DNA from: CALJIC01 sp039805565 | GTDB lineage: Bacteria; Chloroflexota; Chloroflexia; Chloroflexales; Roseiflexaceae | Direction of reading: 5' to 3' | Assembly: GCA_039805565.1 (NCBI GenBank) | Contig: JBDLTZ010000319.1 | Span: 1 to 16,967 of the forward strand | DNA length: 16,967 nucleotides | Shown: positions 1-7,923 of the stretch, piece after piece | Position numbering within the stretch: position 1 is the stretch's first letter | Layout of the letters: each line of letters starts with the position of its first letter | Program-made: the position numbers and the translations under genes | The notes under the pieces: model-generated | Databases searched by the model: none | What the model was told of the DNA's origin: nothing | Seen by the model: only the letters and a program-made list of their open reading frames with translations

Positions 1-38
1 CTTCCCGGAGGCGCGGCGCCGCAATACCGCTTCACTTT

Positions 39-48
39 CGGATATCCG
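39..48. promoter_or_regulatory. 10-bp perfect palindrome upstream of phosphatase promoter
   Basis: CGGATATCCG is its own reverse complement. It lies where the -35 region of the adjacent TATAAT would be, so it could be an operator for the phosphatase gene. A 10-bp palindrome can occur by chance and no protein is known to bind it. Speculative. Confidence 0.2.
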
Positions 49-66
49 CCCACGCCCATCCGCCGG

Positions 67-72
67 TATAAT
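67..72 (+). promoter_or_regulatory. -10 element of the phosphatase gene
   Basis: A perfect TATAAT stands out in very GC-rich sequence, 61 bases before the phosphatase ATG. No good -35 hexamer lies 16-18 bases upstream; a palindrome (39-48) occupies that area, which might mean activator- or repressor-dependent use. Confidence 0.5.
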
Positions 73-133
73 ACGAGAAGGGGCGCGCGCACGCAACGCC
101 CGCCCGTGCCAAACCGCTGAACGCCGAGGCAAG

Positions 134-694
134 ATGATGTCGAACGACGGGATGCCATCCTTCACCGTGTCGGGATCGAGCCAGCCAGTGCCGCTGCGCT
201 CGCCGCGCGTGTTCTGGCAGTACGCCGCCACCCAGTGGCGCCGGATCTTCGGGCTCAACATCAGCCGCATCGACGACCTGCTGTTTGTCGGCGGCCAGTT
301 CCACGCCGCGCAATGGCCCCAGCTGCGGGCGCTCGGCGTGCGGGCAGTGCTGAGCCTCCAGCAGGAGCACGCCGACGAGTTCCACGGCGAGCCGCCGGAC
401 CAGGCGCTGCGCCTGCTCGTGCCGGACTTCCACCCGCCGGAGGTAGAGCAGCTGCGCGAGGCCTGCGCCTTCATCCGCGAGGCCCACGCCGCCGGCCTGC
501 CGGTGATGGTCCACTGCCACGCCGGCGTGGGGCGCGCGCCGCTCACTGCCGCGGCCCACCTCATCCAGCAGGGCGCCACCACCGAGCAGGCGCTGCACCG
601 CATCCGCCTCGCACGGCCGATCATCGCGCTCAACGCCATCCAACTCGCGCGCCTCCTCGAGTGGGAGCGACTCGCCCGCGCCGGGGACGTGTAG
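134..694 (+). CDS. Dual-specificity / tyrosine-type protein phosphatase
   Basis: Predicted 186-residue cytosolic phosphatase of the cysteine-dependent (PTP/DSP) superfamily, which removes phosphate from phosphotyrosine or phosphoserine/threonine through a phosphocysteine intermediate. The signature loop HCHAGVGR at residues 127-134 gives catalytic Cys128 and phosphate-binding Arg134 with the required five residues between. Asp98 in VPDF is a plausible general acid. The segment around residues 45-75 (IDDLLFVGGQ...LGVRAVLSL) matches the usual start of the DSP fold. Two ATG codons are adjacent (134 and 137); the GAGG at 126-129 is better spaced for the second. No signal peptide or membrane segment is seen. 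It precedes a polysaccharide gene run, where such enzymes sometimes counter a tyrosine kinase controlling chain export, but no kinase lies in this window, so that role is inference. The substrate could equally be a lipid or RNA phosphate. Confidence 0.85.
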   Translation: MMSNDGMPSFTVSGSSQPVPLRSPRVFWQYAATQWRRIFGLNISRIDDLLFVGGQFHAAQWPQLRALGVRAVLSLQQEHADEFHGEPPDQALRLLVPDFHPPEVEQLREACAFIREAHAAGLPVMVHCHAGVGRAPLTAAAHLIQQGATTEQALHRIRLARPIIALNAIQLARLLEWERLARAGDV

Positions 695-714
695 GGACGG
701 CCCACCGCGCCCCT

Positions 715-761
715 GCTGCCGCGCCTCTGCGCCGCACCACGCCCCGTACGGGCGCGGCAGC
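715..761 (+). terminator. Hairpin after phosphatase gene (possible terminator)
   Basis: An 11-bp perfect stem, GCTGCCGCGCC (715-725) with GGCGCGGCAGC (751-761), encloses a 25-base loop that itself contains the palindrome CCCGTACGGG (743-752). It begins 20 bases after the phosphatase stop. No T-tract follows, so intrinsic termination is uncertain; it could instead stabilise the mRNA 3' end. Confidence 0.35.
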
Positions 762-845
762 CACCCCTGTCTTCCTCCCTCCAGGACCGCGCCTGCTGCT
801 GCGCCCCTGCGCCTCTGCTCCTGCCCCATCCCGCCGCCACACCTA

Positions 846-854
846 TGGTACAAT
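846..854 (+). promoter_or_regulatory. Extended -10 promoter of first GT4 gene
   Basis: TGG immediately before TACAAT forms an extended -10 element (TGnTACAAT). No convincing -35 is seen in the pyrimidine-rich sequence upstream, as expected for an extended -10 promoter. It lies 52 bases before the ATG at 907. The remainder of the gap (695-845) is C/T-rich with repeated GCGCCTCTGC-like stretches and no coding signal. Confidence 0.5.
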
Positions 855-906
855 GACGCCTGCTTGGCCGCACCCGCGTGGCCAAGGCACAGGCGAAGTC
901 CCAGAG

Positions 907-2097
907 ATGAAGATAACCCTGATCGGCCCGAGCTACCCATTCCGCGGCGGCATCGCCCACTACACCTCGCTGCTCACCCAGCACCTCCGGCAGCGCCACG
1001 AGGTCCGCCTGATATCATATATCAAGCAGTACCCCAAGTGGCTCTACCCCGGCAACACCGCCATGGACCCCAGCCCCGAGTCAGACGCACTGCGCGTCGA
1101 CTGCGACCGGGTGCTCACGCCGATGAACCCGCTCACCTGGTGGCGTGCCTACCAGATGATCCGCCAGGACCAACCCGACCTGCTCCTGCTCCAGTGGTGG
1201 ACGCCGTTCTGGTCACCGATGTTGTTCCTGCTCACGCGCCTCGTGCGCCGCTACACCAAGACGCGCATCCTGTTCCTCTGCCACCATATCATCGCGCCGG
1301 ACGGCGGCCTGTTCGACTGGTACCTGCTACGGCGCATCCTCTGGCGCGGCCATGCCTTCATCGTGATGAGCGAGGAGGATTTCGCCCTGCTGCGGCGCGC
1401 GCTCCCGTGGGCACGCATCCGCGGCACCACCCTCCCGCCGTTCGACGTGTTCAGCCGCACGTCCATCCCACGCGACGAAGCACGCGCCAAGCTCGGCCTC
1501 GCCCATGAAGAACCAGTGCTTCTGTTCTTCGGCTTCGTCCGGCGCTACAAGGGCCTGCGCCACCTGATCAAGGCCCTGGCAGAGGTCCGCAAGGAGCTCC
1601 CCGCCAGGCTCCTGGTGGTGGGCGAGTTCTGGGAGGACGAGCGCCCCTACCGCGATCTGGTGCGCCAGCTGGGCCTCGAGGACGCGGTCACGTTCCACAA
1701 CACCTACGTCCCGAACGACCAGCTCCCGCAGTTCTTCTCGGCCAGCGACGCGGTGGTGATGCCCTACCTTGAGGCCACCCAGAGCGGCGTCGCCCAGCTG
1801 GCGATCGGCTTCGAGCGGCCTATGATCGCCACATCAGTTGGCGGCATGCCCGACGCGGTGACCCACGGCGAGACTGGGCTGATCGTGCCGCCGGGCGACA
1901 GCGATGCTCTCGCCGCCGCCATCCTGCACTACTTCCGCGAGGATCTGGCCGAGCCGTTCGCACAGGCTATCCACGCGCGCAAGGAGGTGGACTCCTGGCT
2001 GCCGCTGGTCCGCCTGATCGAGGAGCTGGCCGTCCCAGCCCCGAAGCCTGTTGCGGAACAGCCTGCGGCCGAGGTCGCCTCACCCAGAATCCTGTAG
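907..2097 (+). CDS. Glycosyltransferase, GT4 family (GT-B fold)
   Basis: A 396-residue predicted sugar transferase that would move a nucleotide-activated sugar onto a growing lipid-linked glycan at the inner membrane face. The N-terminal Rossmann half begins MKITLIGPSYPFRGGIAHYT with the glycine-rich acceptor loop at residues 12-16. The C-terminal half starts near residue 204 (LLFFGFVRRYKGL). Donor-site residues lie in VVMPYLEATQSGV (283-295) and TSVGGMPDAV (309-318). Full length for GT4. The reading frame stays open far upstream to about 235, but that part overlaps the phosphatase gene in another frame and lacks GT4 homology; the start at 907 is set by the family N-terminus and by the promoter at 846-854. 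The last roughly 25 residues (rich in Pro, Ala, Glu) are a low-complexity tail. Donor and acceptor cannot be predicted. Confidence 0.9.
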   Translation: MKITLIGPSYPFRGGIAHYTSLLTQHLRQRHEVRLISYIKQYPKWLYPGNTAMDPSPESDALRVDCDRVLTPMNPLTWWRAYQMIRQDQPDLLLLQWWTPFWSPMLFLLTRLVRRYTKTRILFLCHHIIAPDGGLFDWYLLRRILWRGHAFIVMSEEDFALLRRALPWARIRGTTLPPFDVFSRTSIPRDEARAKLGLAHEEPVLLFFGFVRRYKGLRHLIKALAEVRKELPARLLVVGEFWEDERPYRDLVRQLGLEDAVTFHNTYVPNDQLPQFFSASDAVVMPYLEATQSGVAQLAIGFERPMIATSVGGMPDAVTHGETGLIVPPGDSDALAAAILHYFREDLAEPFAQAIHARKEVDSWLPLVRLIEELAVPAPKPVAEQPAAEVASPRIL

Positions 2098-2119
2098 CCC
2101 TCGCAGCACCGGCGCTCTC

Positions 2120-2197
2120 TTGCCGCAGAGAACACAGAGGGCAGAGAGAGCAGGGCGCCCGGCCTAAGCCCCGCGCTCTCCGCAACCTCTGTGGCAA
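2120..2197. repeat. Imperfect intergenic hairpin repeat
   Basis: The arm TTGCCGCAGAG (2120-2130) pairs with CTCTGTGGCAA (2187-2197) with one G-T mismatch. Inside it GAGAGC (2146-2151) pairs with GCTCTC (2175-2180), and around 2152-2166 GGGCGCCC and short flanks form a GC-rich tip. The CAGAG-rich left arm (…CGCAGAGAACACAGAGGGCAGAGAG…) resembles dispersed CAGAG/CTCTG intergenic sequences seen in many high-GC bacterial genomes. It fills most of the gap between the two GT4 genes. It could be a small dispersed repeat, an mRNA-stabilising structure or an attenuator. Confidence 0.45.
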
Positions 2198-2206
2198 AAA
2201 GAACCC

Positions 2207-3409
2207 ATGCGCGTCGCCTTCCTCTGCACCTCCAGCCTGGACTACCCCTCGCCGCGCGGCCGCTGGCTGCCCCTGGCCCGCGAGCTCGCCGCCGCCGGCC
2301 ATGAGCCTCACCTGGCGCTGCTCCACCACACCTTCGACCGGCTTGACCCGGCCGGTCGCACGCTGCGCCACGGGCCCGTCACGGCCCACTACGTCGGCCA
2401 GATGCACGTCTACGGACCCGTCGGCAGACGCCAGTACTTTGGCCCCGCGCGCCTGCTCCAGGTCTCGCTCACCGGCGCCCTCGCCCTCGCCCTCGCCGCC
2501 ATCCGCCTCCGCGCCGACGCCATCCACGTCTGCAAGCCCCAGCCGATCAACGGCCTCGCCGGCGCCCTCGCCGCCCGCGCCCTCGGTGTGCCGCTCTACG
2601 TGGACTGCGACGACTACGAGGCCGGCGGGAACCGCACCGCCTCCGCATGGCAGCGCCGCGCCCTCGTGGCCTGGGAGGACGGCCTGCCGCCGCGCGCCGC
2701 CGGGGTCACCGTCAACACGCGCTTCCTGCACCAGCGCTACCGCGACCTAGGCGTGCCCGCAGCGACGATCGCCTATGTCCCGAACGGCGTTCCCCCGTCG
2801 CGCCTCCTGCCGCCGAACACCCGGCAGATCGAAGGGCTTCGCGCTGCCCTGGGGCTCGGCGAGGCGCCCACCGCGCTCTACCTCGGCACGCTCAGCCAGA
2901 CCACCCACAACGTCGCGCTGCTGCTCGAGGCCTTCGCCCTGGTGGCGCCACGCCTCCCCACGGCCCGCCTGCTGCTCGTCGGCGAGGGCGAGGACCGCGA
3001 GCTCCTCCAGGCTCGCGCCGCTGAGCTCGGGATTGGCGACCGCGCGCTCTTCGCCGGCCCCGCGCCCGCCGCCGCCACGCCGGCCTTCCTGGCGCTCGCC
3101 GCCTGCTCGGTGGACCCCGTGGCCGACGACGCCGTGGCCCGCGCGCGCTCACCGCTCAAGATCGTCGAGAGCCTCGCCTCCGGCGTCCCCGTCATCACCG
3201 GGGACGTCGGCGACCGGCGCGAGGTGCTGGGAGGCACGGCCGGACTGCTCGTGACCCCCGGAGACGCCCGCGCCCTCGGCGATGGCCTCGAGGCGCTGCT
3301 CGGCGACCCACCCGCCCGCGCCGAGATGGCCCGCGCCGCCCGCGACCGCGCCGAGGAGTACCGCTGGGACCGGCTCGCGCGGGGCTGGAAGAGGGTGTAC
3401 AGACGATGA
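2207..3409 (+). CDS. Glycosyltransferase, GT4 family
   Basis: 400-residue predicted GT-B-fold sugar transferase. The N-terminal half starts MRVAFLCTSSLDYPSPRG; the hinge is near residues 190-225 (VPNGV…ALYLGTL). The C-terminal donor-binding half shows LLLVGEGEDR (255-264) and SPLKIVESLASGVPVIT (315-331). Glu321 is the second Glu of the GT4 EX7E motif; the position of the first is Ala313, a substitution seen in GT4 members with a SxxK…E variant, so activity is still plausible. ATG at 2207 lies just after the hairpin repeat; no strong Shine-Dalgarno is visible. Its stop overlaps the next start by ATGA at 3406-3409, so it heads a translationally coupled run. Likely adds one sugar of the surface glycan; specificity unknown. 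Confidence 0.88.
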   Translation: MRVAFLCTSSLDYPSPRGRWLPLARELAAAGHEPHLALLHHTFDRLDPAGRTLRHGPVTAHYVGQMHVYGPVGRRQYFGPARLLQVSLTGALALALAAIRLRADAIHVCKPQPINGLAGALAARALGVPLYVDCDDYEAGGNRTASAWQRRALVAWEDGLPPRAAGVTVNTRFLHQRYRDLGVPAATIAYVPNGVPPSRLLPPNTRQIEGLRAALGLGEAPTALYLGTLSQTTHNVALLLEAFALVAPRLPTARLLLVGEGEDRELLQARAAELGIGDRALFAGPAPAAATPAFLALAACSVDPVADDAVARARSPLKIVESLASGVPVITGDVGDRREVLGGTAGLLVTPGDARALGDGLEALLGDPPARAEMARAARDRAEEYRWDRLARGWKRVYRR

Positions 3410-4293
3410 ACCCCTCGCTCTCGATCATCATCCCCAACCTGCACTCCCCCCTGATCGCCGAAGTCGTGCATGCCGCCGAGCACCAGACGGTGCCTGCTTG
3501 CGAGATCATTGTCATCGGACAGGACCGCCACAGCCTCACGCCGCCGCCCGCCCGTTTCATCCGAACCGAGCGCCCCCTCTCGGCTGCCGCCGCCCGCAAT
3601 CTCGGCGCCCGCCACGCCTCCGGTGACTACCTGCTGTTCCTTGACGCCGACTGCATCGCCGCTCCCGACCTCGTCGAACGGCTGCTCGCCCGCCACATAG
3701 AGGGGCGCGATGTTATTGGCGGCGGGGTGGTGGTCGAGCCCAGCGGCTACTGGACCGACTGCGATAACCTATTGATCTTCGCGCCCTTCCTGGCGGAATC
3801 CCTCGCCGGCCCGCGCGACGAGCTCCCGAGCCTGAATCTGAGCATCAGCCACGAGCTGTTCGCTGCGCTCAACGGCTTCGACGAGCGCTTCGCGGGCGCG
3901 GCCGGCGAAGATACCGACTTCTGCCTGCGCCTACGCGCCGCCGGCCACCAGCTATTCTTCGCGCCCGAGGCGCGCATCGCTCACCGGCCCAGCCGCTCCA
4001 CCGCCCACGCCGTCTGGTCCCACCTACGCGCCTACGGCCGCGCCTACTATCGCATCCAGCGCGACCACCCCGCGCTGGTATGGTCGCCGCTCGCCCGCCT
4101 GCCCCGGCCTCTCGCCGGCGCCGTCCTGGCCGCATCACCCGTCCTCGCACTCGCTGACGCAATTGCGCTCATGCGGCGTCACCCGGCCGTGGCCCGCCGC
4201 CCCTGGGCGCTGCCCGGCATCGCCTGGGCGAAGATCGGCTGGTACTGGGGCGCCGTCGAGGCCGCCTTGAACGACAGGATCACCATCCGATGA
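3406..4293 (+). CDS. Glycosyltransferase, GT2 family (paralog A)
   Basis: 295-residue inverting GT-A-fold transferase. The nucleotide-binding strand is SIIIPNLHSPLI (residues 6-17). The metal-binding DxD is Asp80-Ala-Asp82 in LFLDADC, and the catalytic-base region is Glu168-Asp169 in GEDTDFCLRLR. After about residue 195 comes the 'H..S' and WSHLRAYGRAYYRIQ segment, followed by a hydrophobic C-terminal stretch (about 236-256) that may associate with the membrane. It is clearly paralogous to the gene at 4737-5627: the same opening motif, the same DADC, and the same YxxGxxYYRIQ block. The start overlaps the preceding stop by ATGA. Acceptor and donor unknown. Confidence 0.88.
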   Translation: MNPSLSIIIPNLHSPLIAEVVHAAEHQTVPACEIIVIGQDRHSLTPPPARFIRTERPLSAAAARNLGARHASGDYLLFLDADCIAAPDLVERLLARHIEGRDVIGGGVVVEPSGYWTDCDNLLIFAPFLAESLAGPRDELPSLNLSISHELFAALNGFDERFAGAAGEDTDFCLRLRAAGHQLFFAPEARIAHRPSRSTAHAVWSHLRAYGRAYYRIQRDHPALVWSPLARLPRPLAGAVLAASPVLALADAIALMRRHPAVARRPWALPGIAWAKIGWYWGAVEAALNDRITIR

Positions 4294-4646
4294 GCACCCT
4301 GACCGAGCGCGTCTCGCGCCTCCTGCCTGGCCTAGCGCCCGCTGTCGAGCTCCTGCTGAAGCGCGGGCTCACCACTCTCCTCTGGGCCACGTGGCGCTCC
4401 GGCCTGCCCACCGTGCTCACCCCGGTCGGTGCACGCGGCCTGCCGCTCGAGGATGGGGTGCACGGCATCATCGCAGCACCCGAGCAGATCCCGGGACGCC
4501 TGCGCGAACTCCTGGCTGACTCCGACACGTGCGAGCGGCTCGGGGCCGCCGGGCGCGCGCTGACCGAGGCGCACTTCGACTGGCACATCGTGGCCGATAC
4601 CGTCGCCGATGCCTACGAGCGGCTGCTGCAAGAGCGCGGCAGATGA
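4290..4646 (+). CDS. C-terminal fragment of a GT4 glycosyltransferase (probable remnant)
   Basis: 118 residues, far short of the 350-400 of GT4 enzymes. Residues about 37-110 match only the extreme C-terminus of that family: SGLPTVLTPVGARGLPLEDG, then a helix-rich segment ending LTEAHFDWHIVADTVADAYERLL. The acceptor domain, nucleotide-binding core and first donor Glu are missing. Residues 1-33 (MSTLTERVSRLLPGLAPAVE…) do not resemble the GT4 region normally found there, suggesting a fusion at a deletion boundary. The ATG overlaps the previous stop (ATGA), so it is probably still translated. It cannot be a working transferase alone; it is either a decaying gene or a fragment that acts with a partner. 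The first is more likely. Confidence 0.65.
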   Translation: MSTLTERVSRLLPGLAPAVELLLKRGLTTLLWATWRSGLPTVLTPVGARGLPLEDGVHGIIAAPEQIPGRLRELLADSDTCERLGAAGRALTEAHFDWHIVADTVADAYERLLQERGR

Positions 4647-4668
4647 AGCGGCCGCTATGCCCTGCGGT

Positions 4669-4697
4669 TTGACACTGTAGCTCACGCCCGCTATACT
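4669..4697 (+). promoter_or_regulatory. Near-consensus sigma-70-type promoter inside the glycan locus
   Basis: TTGACA (4669-4674), a 17-base spacer, then TATACT (4692-4697). It is the best promoter match in the window and sits 39 bases before the GT2 start at 4737. It would drive the GT2-GT2-flippase-pyruvyl transferase run independently of the upstream genes. Confidence 0.75.
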
Positions 4698-4736
4698 CGC
4701 CCATCGTTCGGCAACAGAAGCACAGGCCCCGCCACG

Positions 4737-5627
4737 ATGACAGTCTCGATCATCATCCCCAACCTGCACTCGCCGCTGATCGGCGCTGTTCTGGACGCCC
4801 TGCGTGCCCAGACAGCAGTCAACCGCATCCGCGAGATCGTCGTCGTCGGTCTGGACCGCCACGGTCAGGTGCGACCCGACGCGCTCGTCCGTATGATCGA
4901 CACCGGCCGGCCGGTCTCCGCGCCCACCGCCCGCAACCGCGGCGCCGCCGAGACCACCGGCGAGCACCTGCTGTTCGTGGACGCCGACTGCGTGCTTGCG
5001 CCGGACGCGGTGGGGCTGATGCTCGACGCGGCAGAGCAGGGCTACGCGGCGCTGGTAGGCGGCGTGGTGCCCGACGACGAGCAGTACTGGGTCCACGCCA
5101 GCAACCTGATGACCTTCCCAGAGTACCTGACCCTCGACGCGCCCGGCGAGCGCGGCTCGCTGCCGAGCTTCTGCATGCTCGTGGCGCGCGACGCGCTCGA
5201 GAAGGTGGGCGGGTTCGACGAAAGCTACCACCCCACCGCCGAAGACCTGGACCTCTGCTTCCGCCTGCGCCGCCTGGGCTACCGCCTCGGGTGCGAGCCC
5301 CGCGCCGCCGTACGCCACCGCTCGACGCGGGCGACACCCGGCGCCGTCTGGAGGCAGCACATCCAGTACGGCTGGGGCTACTACCGCATCCAGCACAGCT
5401 ACCCCGATATCGTCGGCAGCTCCGAGGCCGTGTGGGTCGCCGACCATATGCCGCGCCTCCTCCCGCCGCTCGCCGTGCCGATCGCCGTCGCCTTCGTGAT
5501 GCGCCTGCTGCTGAGGCGGCCGGCGATGCGCCGCTTCTGGCGCGCCGTGCCGGGCATGATCTGGACGCGCCTCGCCTGGTACGAGGGGTTCCGCATGGCC
5601 GCCCAGACCGCGCGAGGCGCCCGGTGA
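4737..5627 (+). CDS. Glycosyltransferase, GT2 family (paralog B)
   Basis: 296-residue GT-A-fold transferase. The opening strand SIIIPNLHSPLI (residues 4-15) is identical to that of paralog A at 3406. DxD is Asp82-Ala-Asp84 in VDADC; the acidic pair is Glu169-Asp170 in AEDLDLCFRLR. RYGWGYYRIQ-type block at about 211-219 and a hydrophobic stretch at about 241-258 follow. It carries its own strong promoter and a roughly 30-base leader without an obvious Shine-Dalgarno. Conservation with paralog A over the full length points to gene duplication followed by divergence, so the two probably add sugars at different positions. It ends in a GTGA overlap with the next gene. Confidence 0.88.
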   Translation: MTVSIIIPNLHSPLIGAVLDALRAQTAVNRIREIVVVGLDRHGQVRPDALVRMIDTGRPVSAPTARNRGAAETTGEHLLFVDADCVLAPDAVGLMLDAAEQGYAALVGGVVPDDEQYWVHASNLMTFPEYLTLDAPGERGSLPSFCMLVARDALEKVGGFDESYHPTAEDLDLCFRLRRLGYRLGCEPRAAVRHRSTRATPGAVWRQHIQYGWGYYRIQHSYPDIVGSSEAVWVADHMPRLLPPLAVPIAVAFVMRLLLRRPAMRRFWRAVPGMIWTRLAWYEGFRMAAQTARGAR

Positions 5628-6622
5628 CAATCACCATCGCCATCTGCACCCGCGGCCGCCCTGACATGCTGCGCCGCTGCCTCGACCATATCCGGCGGGC
5701 GCGCCTCGACTGCGTCCACGAGGTGGTGATCGTGGACCAGTCGGCACGGCCAGCCACCCCCGAAGAGCTCGGCGCGCTCGACCCGGGGCTGCTGCGCTAC
5801 GCCTGGCACCCCGGGCGCGGCCTGGCCCGCGCGCGCAACCGGGCGCTCCGCATGGCCCGGGGCGAGATCATCGCCTTCACCGACGACGACTGCCTCGTGA
5901 CGCCTGAGTGGCCCGAGGCAATCGCGCGCGCGTTCGCCGCCTCCCCCGCGCCGGACGCGGTCTATGGGCGGGTACTGGCGCACGAGGAGCCGGGCCGCCC
6001 GATCCGCTACGAGCACTTCGTCACCCCGTTCGGGCGGATCGCCTACGCCACCCGCCCGCCCGACGAGGTGTGCAGCGGCCTGATCGACCACCGCGAACCC
6101 GCCGTCTACACCCGCCCGGTGATGCCGATCGAGCACGTCGGGGCCGGCAACAACATGGCCTTTCGCCGCACTGTCTTCGAGCGCCACGGGCTGTTCATCG
6201 AGCAGCTCGGTGCCGGCACGCCCATGCACGCAGGTGAGGATATCGAGCTGCACATCCGCCTGATGCGCGCCGGGCTCGCGCTGCGCTACGACCCGTCTGT
6301 GCTGGTGTACCACGACGCGTGGCGTACCCCGGCCGAGCGCGCCGCCCTCGACGACGGCTACACCACCGGCGGGCTGGCGGTGCACGTCGCCTTCGCGCTC
6401 CAGGGCGAGCCGCTCTCGCGCGAGTACCTGCGCTACCGCTTCGGCTCGGCCCGCCGGGAGGCCGCCGACACACTCGCGCAGGGGGCCAGTGGCACTGCTG
6501 AGCGCAAGCCGGCCAACTTCTACCTGAACCGGGCGCGCGCTATGTTCGCCGGCATCGCGGGGGGCGCGCTCCTGGCCCTGCGCCGGGGGCAGGCCGTGCC
6601 GCGCCTCGACCCGCATACGTGA
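5624..6622 (+). CDS. Glycosyltransferase, GT2 family (third)
   Basis: 332 residues from a GTG start that overlaps the previous stop (GTGA, 5624-5627). The frame is open further upstream, but that part lies inside the preceding gene and the GT2 fold begins exactly here: TITIAICTRGRPDML (residues 2-16), VVIVDQS (34-40). The metal motif is DDD (87-89) in AFTDDDC, and the acidic pair is Glu205-Asp206 in AGEDIELHIRLMRAG. NNMAFRR (176-182) is a typical GT2 acceptor-side motif. It is not closely related to the two DADC-type paralogs. The extra C-terminal region (about 230-332) is helical and may bind membrane or partner. Likely another step in repeat-unit assembly. Confidence 0.87.
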   Translation: MTITIAICTRGRPDMLRRCLDHIRRARLDCVHEVVIVDQSARPATPEELGALDPGLLRYAWHPGRGLARARNRALRMARGEIIAFTDDDCLVTPEWPEAIARAFAASPAPDAVYGRVLAHEEPGRPIRYEHFVTPFGRIAYATRPPDEVCSGLIDHREPAVYTRPVMPIEHVGAGNNMAFRRTVFERHGLFIEQLGAGTPMHAGEDIELHIRLMRAGLALRYDPSVLVYHDAWRTPAERAALDDGYTTGGLAVHVAFALQGEPLSREYLRYRFGSARREAADTLAQGASGTAERKPANFYLNRARAMFAGIAGGALLALRRGQAVPRLDPHT

Positions 6623-7923
6623 GACAGAAACGGCAGATGACCATATCGCAGTGGATCGCGGCCCGCCGCTCGTGGGCCGCACGCCAGAGCAGCCGCCTCC
6701 CCCGCCCGATCGCCACCCTGCTCGGCGGCATCGCGGCGGCGGTGTCCGGCCTGTTCCTCACCAACCTGCTCGGCGCGCTGGCCCAGACCATGATCGTGCG
6801 CCAGCTCGGGGACGAGCTCTACGGCGAGTACGCCTCGCTCGTGGCCGGGCTGAGCATCATCGCCAGCCTGCTCGGCATCGGGCTGGACACCTGGATCCTC
6901 CACCACGGCAGCCGCCACCCCACGGCCCTCATCCGCGACGTGTGGCACGTGCTGCTGCTCAAATCGATCGGCGCCACGCTCGCCCTCGCCGCGCTGGCGC
7001 TCGCCTGGCAGGCGCACACCCTCACCTCGCTCGCCTTCGTCATGGGCGTCGTCTGGATCATCTTCGACAGCTTCGCGCTCACCGGCTATAGCGCGCTGCG
7101 CGCCATCAAGCGCAACGGCCAGGTCGCCGTGTTCCAGACCCTCTCCCCCCTGCTGCTGCTGCTCGCGCTCTGGCTCACCCGCGGCGCAGGTCTTAGCCCG
7201 CTGCTGCTGCTGAGCGTTCAGGCCGGCACCAGCGCAGCGGTCACCGCCGTCATGATGGTGCGCGTCTGGCGGCTCTGCGGGTCGCCCGCCGAGCACAGCT
7301 TCGACCTGCGCTACGTCATCAGCGGCGCCTGGCTCTTCGTCGCCGCCGATGTGCTGGCAACGCTCTATACCCAGGTCGGTCTGGTGCTGCTCGGCAACAG
7401 CGCCCCCAGCGCCGAAGTCGGCCACTTCCGCGCCGCGCTCAACGTGCTGGGCTTCGCCTACCTCGTCCCGAGCCTGATCTTTGCCGTGGGCCTGCCGCTG
7501 CTCAACGAGGCCGGCGTCGGCCGCCGTGGCTACCGCCCGCTGCTCCGCATGATGGCGGGCGGCGCCGGTCTCTACGGTCTCGCGGCGTGGGGCGGGCTCT
7601 GGCTGCTGGGCGACGTGGCGATCCGCGTGCTCTACACCGACGAGTACGCCTCGGCGCTGCCCTTCGTCCAGATGATGGCGTTCCTGCCACTCGTCAAGGC
7701 CGCCAGCTTCGTGGCCGCCGCGGTGCTGCTCTCCTGCAACCGCCTCGGCCTGCGCGTAGGCCTCCAGGCCGTCGTCACGGCCACCAACCTGGCCGCAGCC
7801 TCGCTCATCATCCCGTCCCACGGCGTGGCAGGGGCGATGTGGGTGATCATCGCCACCGAGCTCATGGTGTGCGCCCTCTACCTGCTCGGCGCACTCGCCG
7901 CCTTCCGCAAGACCGGCCTATGA
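6619..7923 (+). CDS. Wzx-type polysaccharide flippase / O-unit translocase
   Basis: 434-residue polytopic inner-membrane protein, the usual size for the MATE/MOP-superfamily polysaccharide exporters, which flip undecaprenyl-linked oligosaccharides to the periplasmic side. About 12 hydrophobic segments are visible, starting at residues 32-58 (IATLLGGIAAAVSGLFLTNL…) followed by the characteristic ARQLG-like IVRQLGDELYGEYAS (59-73). Late segments include FLPLVKAASFVAAAVLL and the glycine/alanine-rich VAGAMWVIIATEL. GTG at 6619 overlaps the previous stop (GTGA), in keeping with the neighbours; an ATG six codons later (6637) is an alternative. Its position among glycosyltransferases supports Wzx-dependent export, although no Wzy-type polymerase is identified next to it. 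Confidence 0.85.
   Translation: MRQKRQMTISQWIAARRSWAARQSSRLPRPIATLLGGIAAAVSGLFLTNLLGALAQTMIVRQLGDELYGEYASLVAGLSIIASLLGIGLDTWILHHGSRHPTALIRDVWHVLLLKSIGATLALAALALAWQAHTLTSLAFVMGVVWIIFDSFALTGYSALRAIKRNGQVAVFQTLSPLLLLLALWLTRGAGLSPLLLLSVQAGTSAAVTAVMMVRVWRLCGSPAEHSFDLRYVISGAWLFVAADVLATLYTQVGLVLLGNSAPSAEVGHFRAALNVLGFAYLVPSLIFAVGLPLLNEAGVGRRGYRPLLRMMAGGAGLYGLAAWGGLWLLGDVAIRVLYTDEYASALPFVQMMAFLPLVKAASFVAAAVLLSCNRLGLRVGLQAVVTATNLAAASLIIPSHGVAGAMWVIIATELMVCALYLLGALAAFRKTGL

Noticed and set aside
235..906. Upstream extension of the first GT4 reading frame
   Set aside because: It overlaps the phosphatase gene and is low-complexity Arg/Pro/Ala; the GT4 N-terminus begins at 907 after a promoter.
32..940. 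302-codon open frame on the minus strand over the phosphatase gene
   Set aside because: It is antisense to a clear phosphatase with a catalytic loop, has Arg/Gly/Ala-rich composition and no domain; a GC-driven shadow.
1010..1024. A/T-rich inverted repeat TGATATCATATATCA
   Set aside because: It is inside the first GT4 gene and is explained by codons for Leu-Ile-Ser-Tyr-Ile-Lys; no promoter nearby.
4332..7821. Long minus-strand open frames opposite the GT2 and flippase genes
   Set aside because: Each lies antisense to a recognisable enzyme, with compositionally biased proteins and no motifs; expected in high-GC DNA.
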